64,000 nucleotides of DNA from Bacillota bacterium (lineage in GTDB: Bacteria > Bacillota > Clostridia > Oscillospirales > Oscillospiraceae). The stretch covers positions 1 through 64,000 of the forward strand of contig JAQXWB010000077.1 of the NCBI GenBank assembly GCA_029225225.1. Direction: 5' to 3'. Positions within the stretch are counted from its first letter, which is position 1. Each line of letters starts with the position of its first letter. Shown here in pieces: positions 51,683 through 59,701 of this stretch. The notes below the pieces were generated by a model, which ran no database searches, was not told the DNA's origin, and saw nothing but the letters and a program-made list of their open reading frames with translations. The translations under genes and the position numbers were made by a program.

Positions 51683-52240
51683 ATGAAAACATGGAAACGC
51701 AACGCAGTGATTGCCGGAGTGCTTGTCTTGGTATGCGCGGGCATATACCTTAACTGGCTCTACGGCGGCAGCACACCGGAACTGACGCAGACGCTGGATG
51801 CGGATAAGGTGCTTGGAGAGGCAACACTTGTCCTCAACGACACGACTGCTCGGAGCGATACGGAAGTGCTTGCAAGCAACGCGCAGGACAGCAGCGAATC
51901 TTTTGCACAGATGCGCCTGTCAAGGCAAAACGCCCGCGACGAAGCCGTGACGCTTTTGCAAGAGACCATCGCCTACGCCGAGGGAAGCGACACATCCGAG
52001 ACGAGCCGTAAGCTCGAGGGGATTATTGCCGACGCCTTGGCAGAATCGCAGATTGAAAGCCTTGTCATCGCAAAGGGCTATACAGACTGCGTTGCCTACA
52101 TTACGGACGAGGGAATCTCTCTCGCAGTCGCCGCGCCCGAGGAGGGACTGACACCGAACGATGTCTCCCTGCTTGCCGACATCGTCCTGTCGCAGACGGA
52201 CTACAAGCTCAGTGATATTCATATCGTCGGAGTGGAATAA
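51683..52240 (+). CDS. spoIIIAH: stage III sporulation protein SpoIIIAH
   Basis: 185 residues: N-terminal helix (AVIAGVLVLVCAGIYLNW) and an external ring-building domain (SRKLEGIIADALAESQIESLVIAKGY) that meets SpoIIQ of the forespore. Last gene of the operon. spoIIQ is not in the window. Confidence 0.94.
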   Translation: MKTWKRNAVIAGVLVLVCAGIYLNWLYGGSTPELTQTLDADKVLGEATLVLNDTTARSDTEVLASNAQDSSESFAQMRLSRQNARDEAVTLLQETIAYAEGSDTSETSRKLEGIIADALAESQIESLVIAKGYTDCVAYITDEGISLAVAAPEEGLTPNDVSLLADIVLSQTDYKLSDIHIVGVE

Positions 52241-52245
52241 AGGTA

Positions 52246-52273
52246 TTGTTTTTTGAGAAAAATGTGATAGAAT
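52246..52273 (+). promoter_or_regulatory. promoter of the asp23-nusB operon
   Basis: TTGTTT (52246-52251), 16-base spacer, TAGAAT (52268-52273), just after spoIIIAH. It separates sporulation from housekeeping transcription. Confidence 0.5.
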
Positions 52274-52307
52274 AGAGGGGAACAATTACGAAGGGAAGGT
52301 CATAGCA

Positions 52308-52691
52308 ATGGCAGAAAATAAAGATTATCTGGTGCAGGAACAGGAAAACGGCAGCATCCTCATTTCCGAGGAGGTGATCGCCTCCATCGCGTCGCTCGCC
52401 GTGCGCGAGGTGGAAGGAGTCTACGGGCTGAGCATGACGCAGACGCTCGATCTTTCCAACATTCTCGGCAAGAAGAATCTCCGCAAGGGCATCCGCGTTG
52501 CGATCACCGAGGAGGGCGTGACCATTTCCTGCAATCTCATCGTTAAAATGGGTTCTGCGGTTATGACCGTTGCGCAGAGCGTGCAGACGGCGATTGCCGA
52601 CGAGGTTGCCGCAATGACGGGTGTGCGTCCGCTCCGTGTGAATGTGAATGTCTGCGGCGTTGCCGTTCCCAAGACTGCCGCGAAAAAATAA
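52308..52691 (+). CDS. Asp23/Gls24 family envelope stress protein (YqhY-like)
   Basis: 127 residues with the Asp23 pattern (GSILISEEVIASIASLAVREVEGVYGL, VNVNVCGVAV). The placement before nusB matches B. subtilis yqhY, which lies by accB-accC-nusB and is thought to affect acetyl-CoA carboxylase. No acc genes are present here. Confidence 0.88.
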   Translation: MAENKDYLVQEQENGSILISEEVIASIASLAVREVEGVYGLSMTQTLDLSNILGKKNLRKGIRVAITEEGVTISCNLIVKMGSAVMTVAQSVQTAIADEVAAMTGVRPLRVNVNVCGVAVPKTAAKK

Positions 52692-52706
52692 GAAAAGCTT
52701 CTTTTC

Positions 52707-52730
52707 GGGGTGCTGATGCGTCAGCACCCC
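52707..52730 (+). other. hairpin between the Asp23 gene and nusB
   Basis: GGGGTGCTGA-TGCG-TCAGCACCCC has perfect 10-base arms but no T run, so it may be an RNA-processing or attenuation structure rather than a simple terminator. Confidence 0.55.
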
Positions 52731-52758
52731 ATAACAGCATACATAAAAGGAGAGACTT

Positions 52759-53214
52759 ATGACACGCTCAAATGCCAGAGAACTTGCTGCACACTTAATC
52801 TATGAGTTGGATTATACCGATGAGACGCCGGAGCAGGCAATCGAATCCCGTATGGAGCGCGGATACTATGATGCGCTTGCAGGGGAAAACGAGGTCTATG
52901 CCGAGCGCCCGAGTAAAAAACAGATGGCGTATATCACCGCCTGCGTCACGGGCGTTGCCGAACACGCGGAGGAGCTGGACGCGCTGATCGCGAAGTATTC
53001 CATCGGCTGGAATCTGCACCGCATCTCGCGCTTTACCAAAGCGGCGCTGCGTCTTGCCATTTATGAGATCCTCTATGTTGACGACGTCCCGACGGGTGTC
53101 GCCATCAACGAATGTGTCGAGCTGACGCGCAAATACGAGGAGGCAGAGGTCGTTTCCTTTGTCAACGGCATCCTCGGCTCCTTTGCACGCTCGCTGAAGG
53201 AGGAGCCGCAATGA
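52759..53214 (+). CDS. nusB: transcription antitermination factor NusB
   Basis: 151 residues, all helical. RNA-binding protein of the rRNA antitermination complex. The C-terminal half (ISRFTKAALRLAIYEILY, PTGVAINECVELTRKY, FVNGILGSFAR) is the canonical NusB signature; the N-terminus (ARELAAHLIYELDY) is a diverged form with an insert. AAGGAG precedes the ATG. Its stop overlaps the next start (ATGA). Confidence 0.93.
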   Translation: MTRSNARELAAHLIYELDYTDETPEQAIESRMERGYYDALAGENEVYAERPSKKQMAYITACVTGVAEHAEELDALIAKYSIGWNLHRISRFTKAALRLAIYEILYVDDVPTGVAINECVELTRKYEEAEVVSFVNGILGSFARSLKEEPQ

Positions 53215-54140
53215 CCGTCTTGGCGTTCGACACGAGCAACTATACGACCTCCGTCGCCGTCTTTGACGGGGAAAAGGGGCGTAATGTCTCCCGTTTGCTG
53301 GACGTGGAGCAGGGAAGTCTCGGGTTGCGCCAAAGCGACGCGCTTTTTGCCCATATAAAACGCCTGCCGGAACTGACCGACAGGCTGTTTTCGGATATTG
53401 GAAGGGGAAAATTCGATGCCATCGGCGTCAGCACGCGCCCCCGTGCGGTCGAAGGATCCTATATGCCCTGCTTTTTGGCGGGTGAGTCGCAGGCGCGGGT
53501 CTTGGGCGCGGCGCTTGGCATACCTGTCTACGCGTTTTCCCACCAACAGGGGCATATTGCTGCGTCACTGTTTTCGTCCGAGCGAATGGAGCTGATGGAG
53601 CAGCCGCATCTTGCGTGGCACCTTTCCGGCGGGACAACGGAGCTGCTGTATGTCACGCCGGAGGGCGTAAGCGTGCACGCGGAGCGGATCGGCGGAACGA
53701 CGGATATCTCTGCCGGTCAGCTCATCGACCGCACGGGAAAGCTCCTTGGGCTGCCGTTTCCCTCGGGCAAGCAGTTGGATGCCTTGAGCAAGGCTGCGTC
53801 GGACAAGCAGACCTTCCGCGTGAAGGTACACGGGGCGGAATTCTCCCTCTCCGGCGTGCAGAACAAGGTGGAGGCTTATCACAAAGAAAATGACGCGGAG
53901 ACCGCAGCCTATGCGCTGCGCTGCCTGATCGGCGCAATCGTCGAGGCGACGAAAAACGCGCTGCGCGAGCATCCCGTCTCTGCCGTCGTTTTTGCAGGCG
54001 GCGTTGCGTCGAACAGCATGCTGCGCAGTGCGTGTGCGGGACTGCCCGCAGTTTTCTGCCCGCCGCAGTACGCGACCGACAACGCGCTCGGCACGGCGGT
54101 CTTAACATGGAGGGCGCATCATGCAGCAGCCGATTTATGA
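53211..54140 (+). CDS. TsaD-like (M22/ASKHA) protein, probably a paralogue
   Basis: 309 residues. The ASKHA fold begins VLAFDTSNYTTSVAVFD (TsaD has xxGIETSCDET). The metal pair HQQGH (111-115) and LSGGTTELL are kept, and FAGGVASNSMLR matches the TsaD nucleotide block. Shorter than the 335-345 residues usual for TsaD and more divergent, so it may be a clostridial TsaD paralogue rather than the t6A enzyme; it could also be the only TsaD. The 4-base overlap with nusB and 20-base overlap with xseA show operon membership. Confidence 0.75.
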   Translation: MTVLAFDTSNYTTSVAVFDGEKGRNVSRLLDVEQGSLGLRQSDALFAHIKRLPELTDRLFSDIGRGKFDAIGVSTRPRAVEGSYMPCFLAGESQARVLGAALGIPVYAFSHQQGHIAASLFSSERMELMEQPHLAWHLSGGTTELLYVTPEGVSVHAERIGGTTDISAGQLIDRTGKLLGLPFPSGKQLDALSKAASDKQTFRVKVHGAEFSLSGVQNKVEAYHKENDAETAAYALRCLIGAIVEATKNALREHPVSAVVFAGGVASNSMLRSACAGLPAVFCPPQYATDNALGTAVLTWRAHHAAADL

Positions 54141-55323
54141 AGTATCACAAATCAACGAATATTTGAAGCTCCGTTTTGAGGAGGACGAATTCTTATCGAA
54201 TCTTCTCATTCGCGGAGAGATCAGCAATTACAAGCTCTATCCGTCGGGTCATCATTATTTCTCCCTGAAGGACGCAAACGGCGCGATCCGCTGCGTCATG
54301 TTCAAGGGAAACGCCTTCCGTCTGCGGTTTCGACCGGAAAACGGCATGAAGGTGATCGCGTGCGGGCGCGTCTCCGTCTTTCCGCGCGACGGCGCTTATC
54401 AGCTCTATTGCACCGATCTGACGCCCGACGGTGTGGGTGATCTGCATGTGGCGTTTGAACAGCTCAAAGCGCGCTTGCAGGCGGAGGGCTTGTTTTCTGC
54501 CGCGCGGAAAAAGCCGCTGCCGCGTTTTCCGCATCGGATTGCGATGATTACCTCTTCGGCAGGCGCCGCGCTGCGGGACATGCTTCGTATTTTGCGCAAG
54601 CGCTATCCGCTGACGGAGGTGAAGCTGCTGGGCGTGCGCGTACAGGGCGAGGAGGCACCGGCGGAGATTGCGGGTGCGATCCGCTATGCCAACCGTTACC
54701 GCGTTGCAGATTTGATTATCACGGGGCGCGGCGGCGGTTCGATTGAGGATCTTTGGGCGTTTAATGACGAACGCGTCGCCTATGCCATTGCCCAGTCCGA
54801 AATTCCCGTGATCTCTGCCGTCGGGCACGAGCCGGATGTGACAATCTCGGATTTTGTCGCCGATTTGCGCGCGGCAACGCCGTCGAACGCGGCGGAGCTT
54901 GCGGTGCCGGATCAGATGGAGCTGCGGCAGGCGCTTGCGGCAAAGCAGGCAATGCTCCTTACGCTGATGACCAAGCGGCTCAAACAGGAGCGCCAGCGCG
55001 TGAATGCCTTGGCGCAGACAAGAAGCCTGAAAAGCCCGATCAACTATCTGAATGACCGCCGCATGGCGCTCGACTATACGCACCGCAGGCTTTGCGCCGC
55101 GTCCGCTTCTTTACTCAACCGCAACAGGGAGCGCTTCGTGCGCCTTGCCGCAAAGCTGGACGCGATGAGTCCGCTCAAGGTCTTAGGACGCGGCTACTCG
55201 ATGGCATTAAATGAAAACGGACAGCTTGTCAAAACCATTCACGCCGTGTCCGTCGGCGAAACGCTTACCGTCAGTCTTGCTGACGGCAAGGCGGTCACGG
55301 AAGTAAGGGAGGTAATCGAATGA
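54121..55323 (+). CDS. xseA: exodeoxyribonuclease VII large subunit
   Basis: 400 residues: N-terminal OB fold (LLIRGEISNYKLYPSGHHYFSLKD), catalytic domain (GVGDLHVAFEQLKARLQAEGLF, ITGRGGGSIEDLWAFND, GHEPDVTISDFVAD) and C-terminal helical region. Its start overlaps the TsaD-like gene by 20 bases; its stop overlaps xseB by 4. Confidence 0.95.
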   Translation: MQQPIYEVSQINEYLKLRFEEDEFLSNLLIRGEISNYKLYPSGHHYFSLKDANGAIRCVMFKGNAFRLRFRPENGMKVIACGRVSVFPRDGAYQLYCTDLTPDGVGDLHVAFEQLKARLQAEGLFSAARKKPLPRFPHRIAMITSSAGAALRDMLRILRKRYPLTEVKLLGVRVQGEEAPAEIAGAIRYANRYRVADLIITGRGGGSIEDLWAFNDERVAYAIAQSEIPVISAVGHEPDVTISDFVADLRAATPSNAAELAVPDQMELRQALAAKQAMLLTLMTKRLKQERQRVNALAQTRSLKSPINYLNDRRMALDYTHRRLCAASASLLNRNRERFVRLAAKLDAMSPLKVLGRGYSMALNENGQLVKTIHAVSVGETLTVSLADGKAVTEVREVIE

Positions 55324-55553
55324 ACCGCGAATCTCAGACCTTTGAACAGTCTTTAGGAAGACTGGAGGAAATCGTAAGACAAATGGAACGTGGCGATGTG
55401 CCGCTGGAGCAGGCGTTGTCCCTGTTTGAGGAGGGCACTGCGCTGGTAAGCTCCTGTACAAAGCTGCTCGACGAGGCGGAGCTGAAGGTTGTGCAGCTCA
55501 CCAAGGGTGCGGACGGTACGCCGCAGGAAACGGAGTTTGCAGATGGAGAGTGA
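55320..55553 (+). CDS. xseB: exodeoxyribonuclease VII small subunit
   Basis: 77 residues with FEQSLGRLEEIVRQMERGDVPLEQALSLFEEG, the XseB helical hairpin that packs on XseA. Overlaps xseA by 4 bases and ispA by 11. Confidence 0.95.
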   Translation: MNRESQTFEQSLGRLEEIVRQMERGDVPLEQALSLFEEGTALVSSCTKLLDEAELKVVQLTKGADGTPQETEFADGE

Positions 55554-56403
55554 ATTAAAGCGTTATGCTGCGCGTATTGAGGCGTATCTGCAAGAATGCT
55601 TTACGGACGACGCGCCGCAAAAGGAACTGTTTGAAGCGATGCGCTACAGTCTCCTTGCCGGAGGAAAGCGCCTCCGTCCCGTGCTGACGCAGGCATTTTG
55701 CGAGCTTTGCGGCGGAAACGCAGAAGAAGCGCTGCCCTTCGGCGCGGCGATCGAGATGGTGCATACCTACAGCCTCATTCATGATGATCTGCCCTGCATG
55801 GACAACGATGATTTCCGCAGAGGCAAGCCGACCAACCACCGTGTTTACGGAGAGGCAACGGCAGTTTTAGCAGGCGATGCCCTGCTCACTGCGGCGTTTT
55901 CGCAGCTTGCCAAGGCAAAGCTCCCGGCAGAACGGATCGTAGAGGCGGTACGGGTGCTCTCTCTTTGCGCGGGAGAATTAGGCATGGTCGGCGGTCAGAT
56001 ACTTGACATGGACGCGGAGGCGCGTGAATGCACCGAGCAGGAGGTCTATGATATCCAGTCGAGAAAAACCGGTGCGCTTATCAGTGCTGCCTGTCAGCTC
56101 GGTGTCATTGCGGCAGGAGGAACCAAGACGCAGCAGACTGCGGCAAGTGCCTACGCGGAGTCTCTCGGACTGGCATTCCAAATCGAGGATGATATTTTGG
56201 ATGTTGTCGGTGACGCGCAGAAGCTCGGCAAGGCAGTCGGCGTGGATGAAAAGAAGAATACCTTCGTCCGTCTTTACGGCATAGAAAAATGCCGCGAAAT
56301 GATAAAGGACGAAACCGATAAAGCAATTGCCGCGCTCGCCGTTTTTGACCGACCGATCTTTTTAACGGAGCTTGCGCAGGCGCTTGTCTCCCGTGACAGG
56401 TAA
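55543..56403 (+). CDS. ispA: polyprenyl synthetase (farnesyl/geranyl diphosphate synthase)
   Basis: 286 residues. Condenses IPP with allylic diphosphates. Chain-length region HDDLPCMDNDDFRRGKPTNH contains the first Asp-rich motif with the two-residue insert of type II FPP synthases; the second Asp-rich motif is IEDDILD. ATG 55543 lies within xseB (11-base overlap); the track start is out of context. The neighbours match the common xseA-xseB-ispA order, but dxs does not follow. Confidence 0.94.
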   Translation: MESELKRYAARIEAYLQECFTDDAPQKELFEAMRYSLLAGGKRLRPVLTQAFCELCGGNAEEALPFGAAIEMVHTYSLIHDDLPCMDNDDFRRGKPTNHRVYGEATAVLAGDALLTAAFSQLAKAKLPAERIVEAVRVLSLCAGELGMVGGQILDMDAEARECTEQEVYDIQSRKTGALISAACQLGVIAAGGTKTQQTAASAYAESLGLAFQIEDDILDVVGDAQKLGKAVGVDEKKNTFVRLYGIEKCREMIKDETDKAIAALAVFDRPIFLTELAQALVSRDR

Positions 56404-56460
56404 AAACTTTTTGACATAAGGACTTGCCGCCGCCGAATAGGCTGTTTCGGAGGTGGTTTG

Positions 56461-57147
56461 ATGCTGGGCGCCGCCGTATGGCTGACCATCAGCAGCATTC
56501 TCTATTCCCTCCGCCTGTCGAACGGGAGCGGCTCATTTCCGAAGCCCTTGAGCGCAAAGGAGGAGCAGCACTATCTGGAACTGGCGGCGCAGGGAGATCT
56601 GAATGCCCGCAACATACTCATCGAACGAAACCTACGCCTTGTGGCGCACATCATGAAAAAGTATTACACGCAGACTGCCGATCAGGAGGATCTGATTTCC
56701 ATCGGAACCATCGGACTCATCAAAGGAATTTCCACCTTTGACGCGTCGAAGGGTGCGCGTCTTGCAACCTATGCTGCACGATGCGTGGAAAACGAGATCC
56801 TGATGTATTTCCGCGGACAGCGGAAAAGTGCATCGGATGTCTCTTTGTCGGAATATATTGAAACAGGGAAGGACGGTACGGCGCTTTCTCTGATGGATGT
56901 GATTTGCTCGGACGAGGATCTGTTTGAGCAGATGTCCGACAAGGAGGTCTATGCCAAGCTCTATGAGAAGCTCGAAGAATGCCTGACACCGCGCGAGAAA
57001 CGCATTATTACCCTCCGCTACGGCATCGGCAACCGCAAGCCGCTGACGCAGCGTGAGATCGCCGACCTGTGCGGCATCAGCAGGAGCTATGTCAGCCGTA
57101 TTGAGAAAAAAGCACTGCAAAAATTAGAAAAGGCACTGTCAGAATAG
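56461..57147 (+). CDS. sigK: sporulation sigma factor SigK (pro-form, uninterrupted)
   Basis: 228 residues. Region 2 is NARNILIERNLRLVAHIMKKYY and EDLISIGTIGLIKGISTFD; region 4 ends with QREIADLCGISRSYVSRIEKKALQKL. The first 25 residues are hydrophobic (GAAVWLTISSILYSLRL), matching the pro-sequence that SpoIVFB removes in B. subtilis. The gene is intact, with no skin element splitting it. GGAGGT before ATG 56461. This late mother-cell sigma factor follows ispA by about 57 bases. Confidence 0.92.
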   Translation: MLGAAVWLTISSILYSLRLSNGSGSFPKPLSAKEEQHYLELAAQGDLNARNILIERNLRLVAHIMKKYYTQTADQEDLISIGTIGLIKGISTFDASKGARLATYAARCVENEILMYFRGQRKSASDVSLSEYIETGKDGTALSLMDVICSDEDLFEQMSDKEVYAKLYEKLEECLTPREKRIITLRYGIGNRKPLTQREIADLCGISRSYVSRIEKKALQKLEKALSE

Positions 57148-57159
57148 GAGAGAAACACC

Positions 57160-57732
57160 ATGCACGCATGGAAGCACTTTTGTACCATCACAAAGCATCG
57201 CTGGAAGGTGCGCGGCGGCTGTTTCCGCGTCGGGCTTTACTGGCGCGGACTTGTGCACGACCTTTCCAAGTATTCGCCGAGTGAATTTATCAGCGGCGCA
57301 AAATACTATCAGGGAACCCGCAGCCCAAACTCCCGAGAGCGCGAGGTCGTCGGCTATTCTGCCGCGTGGATGCACCATAAGGGCAGAAACAAGCACCACT
57401 ATGAGTATTGGACGGACATTGATATCAAAACACACACTTATCAGCCCGTTCAGATGCCGCGAAAGTATTTTATTGAGATGATCACGGACCGCGTTGCCGC
57501 CTGCAAGACCTATCACGGCAAGAACTACCGCGACGGTGACCCGCTGGACTATTTTATGCACGCTGCCGAGGGGCGTGACAGCGAGATGATGCACCCGCAG
57601 ACCAAGCGGGATCTGGTGTTTGTTCTGACGATGCTCCGCGACAAAGGAGAAAAAGAGACCTTCCGTTTTTTGCGGTCGGTTCGAAAGTCGGAGCAACCCA
57701 TCTGCCCGCCGGATACGGATGAGGCGGGTTAA
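57160..57732 (+). CDS. DUF5662 family protein
   Basis: 190 residues. Conserved blocks WRGLVHDLSKYSPSEF and WMHHKGRNKHHYEYW carry HD and HH pairs resembling a metal-dependent phosphohydrolase-like (HD) site; such proteins are often mislabelled catalase. Function unknown. It starts 12 bases after sigK and may be co-expressed with it. Confidence 0.75.
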   Translation: MHAWKHFCTITKHRWKVRGGCFRVGLYWRGLVHDLSKYSPSEFISGAKYYQGTRSPNSREREVVGYSAAWMHHKGRNKHHYEYWTDIDIKTHTYQPVQMPRKYFIEMITDRVAACKTYHGKNYRDGDPLDYFMHAAEGRDSEMMHPQTKRDLVFVLTMLRDKGEKETFRFLRSVRKSEQPICPPDTDEAG

Positions 57733-57733
57733 A

Positions 57734-57892
57734 ATGCCTTGCTGCTGCGATATCTACGCAGAGCGCGACAGCCTCAATGCCATGCAGAACGATGGACGAA
57801 GCACTAACCGGCTCGCCTGCGCTGTTTGCTGTTCAACGTTAAGCTTTCTGACAGAAGATATCATGAAAGAGGTAAGCTATGGTGGAATATGA
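57734..57892 (+). CDS. possible 52-residue Cys-rich ORF
   Basis: Not in the ORF track (too short). ATG two bases after the DUF5662 stop, with GAGGCGG upstream; begins MPCCCDIYAERDSLNAM and holds two Cys clusters (CCC, CAVCC). It overlaps the next gene by 14 bases. No family recognised; it may be a chance frame in the leader of the GNAT gene. Confidence 0.25.
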   Translation: MPCCCDIYAERDSLNAMQNDGRSTNRLACAVCCSTLSFLTEDIMKEVSYGGI

Positions 57893-58610
57893 TAACATCC
57901 TCGCAACGCAATTTGCAAGGGACTATCATTGCAACGCGGAGGATTTCTTAAACACGGATACACTGGTTACGGAGTATGCTTTTCATCCTGATGCGCGAAA
58001 ACAAGCTGCGCGCGGGATCCTTTCCATCCTTTCTTACCGCGAAAAATTGGTAATAACCGCAGCGCCGGAGCTGAAAACATGGTGTGAGGAGACGCTGGCA
58101 AAGCATCTTTCCGCGCAGTGGGGCTTTGAGGCAGGCAGCCTGATCAGCATTGACCGGAAGCTTGCGGAATTTGGCTACGGAATTGATCAGGCACATATCT
58201 TCTTTGTGCCGCGCTTTCCGACGCCCCGTGAAGAATACCCGGTAAAAATCCTCGGCAAAGCGGAAATCGCCGCGCTGGAAGCGGATGAACGGATTGACGA
58301 AGCGTTCCTTTTTGAGGATTACATTGAGGATGTTCTCGGCGCCGCTTGCTACGACGAAAAGGGAGCCTTGCTTGCCGTCGCAGGCGCAACTGCGAACAGC
58401 AATTTGATGTGGGAAATGGGCGTCAACTCTTTTGCCGAGGGAAGGGGCTATGCAAAAGCTGCGCTTGCAGCGTTGACGAAGGCGATCTGCGAGCGGGGGA
58501 AGGTGCCCTTCTACGGCACCGCGCTGTCACATATTGCCTCTCAGAATTTGGCGCTGCGCGTTGGACTCGTACCCGCTTTTGCCGAATTGACTACACACAA
58601 ATTAGCATAG
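57879..58610 (+). CDS. GNAT-family acetyltransferase-like protein
   Basis: 243 residues. The C-terminal part has a GNAT fold: strand WEMGVNSFAEGRGYAKAALAALTKAI with a Q/RxxGxG/A-like acetyl-CoA loop (EGRGYAKAA). The N-terminal half is a separate alpha/beta domain (FLNTDTLVTEYAFHP) of the sort seen in two-domain GNATs. Substrate unknown. AAAGAGG precedes the ATG. Confidence 0.7.
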   Translation: MVEYDNILATQFARDYHCNAEDFLNTDTLVTEYAFHPDARKQAARGILSILSYREKLVITAAPELKTWCEETLAKHLSAQWGFEAGSLISIDRKLAEFGYGIDQAHIFFVPRFPTPREEYPVKILGKAEIAALEADERIDEAFLFEDYIEDVLGAACYDEKGALLAVAGATANSNLMWEMGVNSFAEGRGYAKAALAALTKAICERGKVPFYGTALSHIASQNLALRVGLVPAFAELTTHKLA

Positions 58611-58674
58611 AGACTCGTGCCACCGATGAAAAGGGATCTTTTATCTGCGCTAAGCATAAGATAAACGAAAAGAT

Positions 58675-58708
58675 AAGCATCCGTATGATCATCACCATAC
58701 GGATGCTT
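58675..58708. terminator. convergent terminator hairpin 1
   Basis: AAGCATCCGTATG and CATACGGATGCTT, 13-base arms around 8 bases. T-rich tails occur on both strands, short on plus, TTATCTTTTC on minus. Confidence 0.7.
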
Positions 58709-58724
58709 TAATGCATTTCATACT

Positions 58725-58748
58725 CCGCCCCAAGTCGGGGCGGTTTTT
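58725..58748 (+). terminator. convergent terminator hairpin 2
   Basis: CCGCCCC-AAGTC-GGGGCGG followed by TTTTT on the plus strand; it ends transcription coming from the GNAT gene. Confidence 0.8.
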
Positions 58749-58753
58749 CCTAT

Positions 58754-59689
58754 TCAGAATGTCGCGACCTCATCGGCAGCGGGCTTGGCCGGTTCGACGG
58801 AAACTGCCGTCAGGATCGGACCGGTGCCGCGATAGAGGGCATGGAATCGCGTTTCTACCGTTGCGGTCACCATGACCCACTGGCGGGGATGCAGCTCGGC
58901 GGATTTTGCATACTTGCAGGGCATTCCCATAAACTGAATGTCCTCCACGCAGCAGGTCATTACAAAACGGCCGGGCGCGAAGTAGCCGTCGCGATCCTTT
59001 TTTAACCGCGCCACCTGCGCCTTAAAGCGGACGGTCTTACCGTTGTACTTCTTCGGCTCTTCATTGATGTCGCGGAACCAGAGCGCGTAATCCTCGTCTT
59101 CGATCTCAATCACGGGCGCATTGATGTCAAAGGGAAGCGGGTCTTCGATCTCGTCAAATTCCGTCTTGCCGTTCGTATATTCGTAGAGAATGCCGACCCT
59201 GCGGTTGAGCGCGCGGGCAAGCTTGTGCAGCGGCATGATATCCGTACCGGCGGGCAGACGGTTGAAAACGACCATCTCGCAGCCGGACAGCTTGTCCACC
59301 ACCAGCGAACGGAGGTTGGAATTATAGCTTTGGATTGTTGTGCCGTCGGCAAACATGACCTCCTGCGCAATCTGCCAGTCCTGCGGCATCTTTTGATAAA
59401 AGTCCCCGACGAGCTGCATTCCGTTTAGTTCCACAACCACGCGTTCCGCGCGATGCTTTTGCAGCAGGGCGGCAAGCTCCTGCGTTGTGATCTCGTCCTG
59501 CGCGATGACCTCGGGATAGACTTTCTGATAGGGATAGGCGGAGACGTCATATTCCTCCTCGCCCTCCTCGCAGATGAGCAGAAGGGTGCGCTCGCCTGCG
59601 TTAAAGCGGGTGTCACACAGCGTCTCCTGAATGAATTTCGTTTTCCCGGCATCTAAAAAGCCGGTAAACGCATAGACCGGAATCGGCAT
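58754..59689 (-). CDS. CobW/G3E-like P-loop GTPase with C-terminal OB-type domain
   Basis: 311 residues. N-terminal G3E-type P-loop (TGFLDAGKTKF) and a shortened GTPase core without the CxCC metal motif. The last 110 residues (YNGKTVRFKAQVARL, GRFVMTCCVEDIQFMGMPCKY) resemble the C-terminal domain of YcgQ/TIGR03943, which has an OB-like fold and a conserved CC pair. The fusion of the two is unusual. It follows the larger CobW gene by 12 bases with GGGGGAGAGG as ribosome site, so they share an mRNA. Confidence 0.7.
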   Translation of the reverse strand: MPIPVYAFTGFLDAGKTKFIQETLCDTRFNAGERTLLLICEEGEEEYDVSAYPYQKVYPEVIAQDEITTQELAALLQKHRAERVVVELNGMQLVGDFYQKMPQDWQIAQEVMFADGTTIQSYNSNLRSLVVDKLSGCEMVVFNRLPAGTDIMPLHKLARALNRRVGILYEYTNGKTEFDEIEDPLPFDINAPVIEIEDEDYALWFRDINEEPKKYNGKTVRFKAQVARLKKDRDGYFAPGRFVMTCCVEDIQFMGMPCKYAKSAELHPRQWVMVTATVETRFHALYRGTGPILTAVSVEPAKPAADEVATF

Positions 59690-59701
59690 TGCCTCTCCCC
59701 C

